NCBI GenBank assembly: GCA_002686195.1
Contig: NZAS01000058.1
Coordinates: forward strand, 1-9,421
Origin: Candidatus Pacearchaeota archaeon
GTDB lineage: Archaea > Nanoarchaeota > Nanoarchaeia > Pacearchaeales > GW2011-AR1
Direction of reading: 5' to 3'
DNA length: 9,421 bases
Of this stretch, positions 8,001-9,421 are shown piece by piece. Every line of letters starts with the position of its first letter. Position 1 is the stretch's first letter. Both the position numbers and the translations under genes were made by a program. The notes beneath the pieces are model-generated. The model was given only the letters and a program-made list of their open reading frames with translations. It made no database searches and was not told the origin of the DNA.

Positions 8001-8042
8001 GCCATCAAAACGGTTTAGTGGAAGTAATTGCTTAGACGGCAT
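5022..8042 (-). CDS. Tail nozzle / virion stabilisation-like protein, 1006 aa
   Basis: The N-terminus NRFDGGLNTSTNPRDLNDTEYVTGDN (residues about 10-35) is the GG-[IL]-N-T ... P-x-x-L opening typical of phage stabilisation and tail hub proteins in the style of P22 gp10 or T7 gp12. Residues about 605-670 hold the matching propeller motif (NRLLQFKENSLYVI, then GVRHPNAVTTFTDGIFWVND and GAYIFTG). The C-terminus FSLVYRVKSIK is also typical. Two modules look inserted: a Gly-rich beta repeat at about 115-182 (motif ITVVNGGKDFAVNETITATFG) and a module at about 850-913 (TTIVVDDTTPF, then KIDNEKMYV and VTRGYQGS-AIEHND), both of types found in marine phage tail proteins. The protein probably closes the portal and tail channel. 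ATG 8042 is preferred over TTG 8045 because AAAGGA (8048-8053) lies 5 nt upstream. The start overlaps the 54-aa gene by 11 bases. Family is likely; exact function is inferred. Confidence 0.85.
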   Translation of the reverse strand: MPSKQLLPLNRFDGGLNTSTNPRDLNDTEYVTGDNIDSSVAGRLRFLGKWDDYADVSGLNELNDIYIKKGGYGIFYFPVDNDVNDGSEIDGRYLAVFEPVESIKTVDTVSTPTAADGGYNDVDYTTDGNGLDAVFNIQVTNPDGKLATITVVNGGKDFAVNETITATFGGGGVTFDVASINSPKVNLYIEPTSNGINSCTAPIILTASGVQGSGSADENTRIDYLYIDGSLRVFDHDHKFDPQKWWFLDDGYTYFQSDDNTLSGDQAGEDNNYPLDYTSATWKTDVNSGKDYIQSKQFVEPPTGGVVVTSSGTTPYFPDNDTEEASVSLPETGTEVGLICHIWAGSNPRNDFTGWGDGDKDTAQYYHFYASFVYDGNQESNPAYINTNASGSNVSVGISLGGHNGETNKNNDVSFIAVVRPRKDDGTIVWNPRITSVRIYYKVAEKSQDNRSTNSVNDDNLFFIGDYPTRTTTSIYDADHIAKMDYNVTTDRGYAYLLGDGSGKGAGYVGVGIYHKNPPVIFTHAVKSRIKKGTVSVECRYKTGVILNRRLYVGNIKQKTETSPGIETVYPDRLLKSAMNRFDILPDNSFVDVAVRDGESIVKLAGMGNRLLQFKENSLYVIVVAGGEEYLEAKYPDMGVRHPNAVTTFTDGIFWVNDFGAYIFTGEKAPINLINNKIDPKDWKTFITDNSMTGYYAREKKLFVMGNTDTVWEAASSTDEMYIFNLLTQSWNKQTGMAPFGDTAAEIVNTDKVSNIVSYNDEANGESHMLFLTGRGSGTTGAKSRIVEYKSIDDLSADFPLAPTSFITKEITFGSPHHRKKIYGCYLTYKGNMIQDNGYVFTSSGSELNGAINSSVTTIVVDDTTPFERFSVIKIDNEKMYVLLVVPATSSLSVTRGYQGSVAIEHNDESNILKTDGYIVPDLKLRLVSQNKGYDEITLEPKNNNIIDNATGWETAQYVVKTADKAKARNVYTVQVEVAPGAGSTKVDSSFQINDFSLVYRVKSIK

Positions 8043-8196
8043 CAAAGTCCTTTAATACTTCTTTAATTTTAGCTACTACTTGATCATCTTTTTTAGATGG
8101 AGTAGCCTTTGCTATCATATCAAGTACTTTTAATATAAACGCTTTAGCACCACGCTTTTTTACTTGCTTTTTAATATAGACAGATAACATACTCAT
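8032..8196 (-). CDS. 54-aa small protein with TPSKKDD motif
   Basis: The start is ATG 8196 with AAAGGA (8205-8210) 8 nt upstream, and the TAA is at 8032-8034, 11 bases into the tail nozzle gene. The protein is basic. Residues 5-29 form an amphipathic helix (YIKKQVKKRGAKAFILKVLD), then A-T-P-S-K-K-D-D-Q-V-V (31-41), then a second charged helix ending LKDFDAV. There is no full membrane span; surface binding to the inner membrane is possible. The P-S-x-x-D-D core and following helix resemble the neighbouring 51-aa protein, so the two may be ancient duplicates or partners. Similar short proteins are scattered in phage small-gene clusters, but I do not recognise a function. Confidence 0.7.
   Translation of the reverse strand: MSMLSVYIKKQVKKRGAKAFILKVLDMIAKATPSKKDDQVVAKIKEVLKDFDAV
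8048..8053 (-). promoter_or_regulatory. Shine-Dalgarno deciding the tail nozzle start
   Basis: AAAGGA lies 5 nt before ATG 8042. The alternative TTG at 8045 would leave only 2 nt, so the ATG is the likely start. The site is inside the coding sequence of the 54-aa gene, which ties the two genes together. Confidence 0.65.
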
Positions 8197-8198
8197 TT

Positions 8199-8354
8199 TT
8201 ATTTTCCTTTTCCAGTTGCTTTAAAAATAGCTTTCTTCACAGATGTCCATAATAGGTCATCCCAAGTTGACGGAGATAAAGCCACAGCCTTATCAATTCC
8301 AAGAATAATGATTAAAACATATTCCCAATTATCTATTACCCATTGCCATTCCAT
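8199..8354 (-). CDS. 51-aa small membrane-type protein with SPSTWDD motif
   Basis: ATG 8354 has the best Shine-Dalgarno in the window, AAAAGGAG at 8361-8368 with 6 nt spacing. The protein begins MEWQWVIDNWEYVLIIILGI. Residues 11-20 are hydrophobic with a Trp-rich N-terminal face, too short for a confident membrane span but suited to membrane insertion. It then has L-S-P-S-T-W-D-D-L-L (26-35) and a basic tail (KKAIFKATGKGK). The stop is two bases before the 54-aa gene, so the pair is one translational unit. The spacing of P-S-x-x-D-D and the helix after it matches the next gene. Its place beside holin-like genes suggests a role in lysis or at the membrane, but this is inference and no family is firmly recognised. 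Confidence 0.75.
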   Translation of the reverse strand: MEWQWVIDNWEYVLIIILGIDKAVALSPSTWDDLLWTSVKKAIFKATGKGK

Positions 8355-8366
8355 TTTGAACTCCTT

Positions 8367-8675
8367 TTATTTTCCATTAATTCTTCCAGACATGTATGAA
8401 ACCTTATCAGACATTTCTGCCAATTCTTTAGATATATCTTCATGTCTACGGTCACGAACTTCGTCAGATTTATTCCAACGGTCTATTAATTTAATTACCA
8501 TACCTTCAATATTCTCAAGAGTTTCAGACTGCCCTTTATTTTCCACTTTTAAGTCCTCTAGATTTTCAGCTTGTGCTGAAGCTCTCCTGTTTAAAGAGAA
8601 AACTAAAAAAACAAACATAGCACCCACTACGCCTATCATTCCAGCCTCTCCGTATATTGCTAAGAAATCTACCAT
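8367..8675 (-). CDS. Membrane-anchored coiled-coil protein, 102 aa (holin- or spanin-like)
   Basis: One hydrophobic segment (residues about 11-28, GMIGVVGAMFVFLVFSL) is followed by N-R-R, which should hold the C-terminal part on the positive (cytoplasmic) side. Residues 35-100 are charged helix with heptad character (LIDRWNKSDEVRDRRHEDI, then SKELAEMSDKVSYMSGRI), likely a coiled coil. Small phage membrane proteins of this build occur beside holins, and the BhlA/UviB type of holin-like protein has a similar layout; an i-spanin subunit is another option. The start at ATG 8675 lies 6 nt after the preceding stop with no good Shine-Dalgarno, so reinitiation is likely. No catalytic motif is present. 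Confidence 0.75.
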   Translation of the reverse strand: MVDFLAIYGEAGMIGVVGAMFVFLVFSLNRRASAQAENLEDLKVENKGQSETLENIEGMVIKLIDRWNKSDEVRDRRHEDISKELAEMSDKVSYMSGRINGK

Positions 8676-8681
8676 TTATCA

Positions 8682-8861
8682 TTATTCTTTTCTAGCATTT
8701 TTAAGTTCCTGGCTAGTTAAAACAATTTTAAAAGCCAGATACAACATAGTCATCATACCGACTCCAATGCTGACTATATCCGGCAGCATATCCCAACCAG
8801 AAACTAAATGACCACTAAAGCCTACCGCTGTTGTTTTTAGAGTATCTGTTAAGCTTGACAT
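8682..8861 (-). CDS. Holin-like single-span membrane protein, 59 aa
   Basis: The polar N-terminus (MSSLTDTLKTTAVGFSG) is followed by one membrane segment at residues about 28-48 (DIVSIGVGMMTMLYLAFKIV) and a charged tail (SQELKNARKE). Length and layout fit small phage holins with one span, such as the T7 gp17.5 type, which form lesions in the inner membrane and release an endolysin. No endolysin is found in the window, so the call stays tentative. I prefer ATG 8861 to the in-frame GTG 8867: a GGA core lies 7 nt before the ATG but only 1 nt before the GTG. The start overlaps the end of the AbrB-type gene by 13 bases. Confidence 0.7.
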   Translation of the reverse strand: MSSLTDTLKTTAVGFSGHLVSGWDMLPDIVSIGVGMMTMLYLAFKIVLTSQELKNARKE

Positions 8862-9109
8862 GTACACATCCGTTTTTCAAGAGAAACATTTATTAAGCAA
8901 ACAGATTGATAGTCACCGTCATCAGTTAATACTACTGTATCAGACCATTCTAAGACATCTCCAGGCTTCCATCCATGTTTTTTAATAAGACTTTTAGGAA
9001 GTTTCAAAATAATATTACCATCCTTTTCAACTACTTTTAAGAATGAATAATGATCTCCTAGTTGCTCAGGCACTATACGTTTCTTTGTTATGTCTACTAT
9101 TTCTTTCAC
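8849..9109 (-). CDS. AbrB/SpoVT-type DNA-binding protein, 86 aa
   Basis: Residues about 27-55 carry the AbrB/MazE swapped-hairpin signature: V-V-E-K-D-G-N-I-I-L-K-L-P-K, then S-L-I-K-K-H-G-W-K-P-G-D-V-L-E-W. The conserved L-P and G-W-K-x-G-D are all present. Such domains form dimers that bind DNA as transcription regulators or antitoxins, and phages often carry single short versions of unknown target. No toxin partner is next to it. The start is uncertain. GTG 9109 gives 86 residues and has a weak AGAAG upstream; GTG 9073 would give a 74-aa protein that keeps the whole domain and overlaps the 37-aa frame (9066-9179) by only 8 bases. The cysteine-rich end (RMCTCQA) overlaps the holin-like start. 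Confidence 0.7.
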   Translation of the reverse strand: MKEIVDITKKRIVPEQLGDHYSFLKVVEKDGNIILKLPKSLIKKHGWKPGDVLEWSDTVVLTDDGDYQSVCLINVSLEKRMCTCQA

Positions 9110-9179
9110 AATAATCTTCTATCTTGGCAAGTATCTCTCTAAAAGATAATGCCCTTACTTTTTCTTTTTTTTTCGCCAA
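9066..9179 (-). CDS. Candidate 37-aa small gene or -1 frameshift extension
   Basis: This frame has a TTG at 9179 (TTG GCG AAA) and runs to TGA at 9066-9068. It gives a protein that starts MAKKKEKVRA and continues SFREILAKIEDYCERNS; the first part is a typical small phage N-terminus and the middle a good charged helix. It fills the 45-bp gap between the 87-aa and AbrB-type genes, overlapping the first by 25 bases and the second by 44. No Shine-Dalgarno precedes the TTG. Two readings are possible: a separate gene started by coupling, or a 32-residue C-terminal extension of the 87-aa protein made by -1 slippage at A AAA AAG (9164-9170). The second needs no start signal and would give 117 residues. 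Conservation of the frame is needed to decide; it could also be chance. Confidence 0.4.
   Translation of the reverse strand: MAKKKEKVRALSFREILAKIEDYCERNSRHNKETYSA
9126..9153 (-). promoter_or_regulatory. Candidate stem-loop downstream of the slippery heptamer
   Basis: On the transcript, GGCA (9150-9153) can pair with TGCC (9126-9129), and TATCT (9144-9148) with AGATA (9132-9136), around a 7-nt loop TTTAGAG. One base on the 5' side and two on the 3' side stay unpaired between the stems. It starts 10 nt after the heptamer, slightly longer than the usual 5-9 nt for frameshift stimulators. Folding energy was not computed. Confidence 0.35.
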
Positions 9180-9418
9180 CTTAGCGGATTTAGATTTAAT
9201 TCTTTTTGATACCATTGCAGTTCTTCTTCCATCTTTTTGTATCTTATTTGCTCATCCTCTATATGTCTATCAACCAGTTCACCGATCTGGGCAGTTGAAG
9301 TAGCCATCCCATTTTCAAGGGCTTCAATCCGTGTGATAATATTCCAATAACCGTAAACCAGCATCCCACACAGAACCAGAATCTGTCCCAACCATTTAAT
9401 GTTGAAAGAGAAAACCAT
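9155..9418 (-). CDS. Membrane-anchored coiled-coil protein, 87 aa (spanin-like)
   Basis: A hydrophobic segment at residues about 9-28 (WLGQILVLCGMLVYGYWNII) is followed by a long charged helix (RIEALENGMATSTAQ, then DRHIEDEQIRYKKMEEELQ) with heptad character, and a strongly basic end (SWRKKKKK). One N-terminal span plus a coiled coil fits an inner-membrane spanin subunit or a similar small phage envelope protein, but no outer-membrane partner was found. Only 3 bases precede ATG 9418 in the window, so the ribosome-binding site cannot be checked and a longer N-terminus outside the window is possible. The lysine run is coded by nine consecutive A bases followed by G, a slippery sequence. Confidence 0.65.
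   Translation of the reverse strand: MVFSFNIKWLGQILVLCGMLVYGYWNIITRIEALENGMATSTAQIGELVDRHIEDEQIRYKKMEEELQWYQKELNLNPLSWRKKKKK
9164..9170 (-). promoter_or_regulatory. A AAA AAG slippery heptamer in frameshift-competent phase
   Basis: The 87-aa gene ends CGA AAA AAA AAG AAA AAG TAA. The phase A AAA AAG matches the classic bacterial -1 slippery site, as in dnaX. The run of nine A bases (9165-9173) could also allow polymerase slippage. The normal stop follows 6 nt later, and the -1 frame stays open for 32 more codons. Function is inferred, not shown. Confidence 0.45.
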
Positions 9419-9421
9419 GTT

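Noticed and set aside
8043..8045. TTG start for the tail nozzle protein
   Set aside because: AAAGGA is correctly spaced for ATG 8042 and only 2 nt from the TTG.
8308..8811. Plus-strand open frame of 167 codons
   Set aside because: It covers the antisense of three small genes with supported starts and has no support of its own.
8862..8867. GTG start for the holin-like protein
   Set aside because: The only Shine-Dalgarno-like GGA is one base from the GTG but seven bases from ATG 8861.
9126..9153. Rho-independent terminator after the 87-aa gene
   Set aside because: The hairpin is AT-rich and broken, and no U run follows it on the minus-strand transcript.
1..9421. CRISPR array, tRNA or insertion sequence
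   Set aside because: No regularly spaced repeats, cloverleaf patterns, terminal inverted repeats or transposase/integrase motifs were seen on either strand.

Overview
The window looks like part of the late region of an AT-rich double-stranded DNA tailed bacteriophage or prophage. Every supported gene lies on the minus strand, and the genes are packed with gaps of a few bases, TAATG stop/start overlaps and Shine-Dalgarno (SD) starts. There are no tRNAs, rRNAs, CRISPR arrays, transposases or integrases. The style (small membrane proteins, a GLNT-type tail protein, large glycine/alanine-rich internal proteins) resembles marine phages, probably short-tailed. No terminase, portal or capsid gene is present, so this placement is inference.

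The minus strand is read from high to low coordinates. (1) 9418-8032 is a cluster of small genes: an 87-aa membrane-anchored coiled-coil protein; a 37-aa overlapping frame that may be a separate gene or a -1 frameshift extension; an AbrB/SpoVT-type DNA-binding protein; a 59-aa holin-like protein; a 102-aa membrane/coiled-coil protein; and two ~50-aa proteins sharing an [ST]PS-x-x-DD motif. It resembles a lysis/membrane module, but no endolysin is visible. (2) 8042-4816 is a 1006-aa tail nozzle/stabilisation-like protein followed by a 68-aa small structural-type protein. (3) 4814-4140 is a 224-aa protein with an HEGGH zinc-protease motif. A 13-bp direct repeat brackets it, and the distal copy reads like the old 3' end of the 68-aa gene, so it may be an inserted cassette. 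(4) 4071 to the left edge is a set of probable internal virion (ejection) proteins: 325 aa, 173 aa with a DnaJ-type zinc finger, 547 aa, and a large protein cut off by position 1.

The genes probably make one or two late transcripts. The only non-coding gaps above 30 bp are 4072-4139, 9110-9154 (filled if the 37-aa frame is used) and 893-927. The strongest points for follow-up are the repeat-bracketed protease gene and the A AAA AAG slippery heptamer followed by a hairpin at 9126-9170. Functions given for the internal proteins rest on position and composition only.
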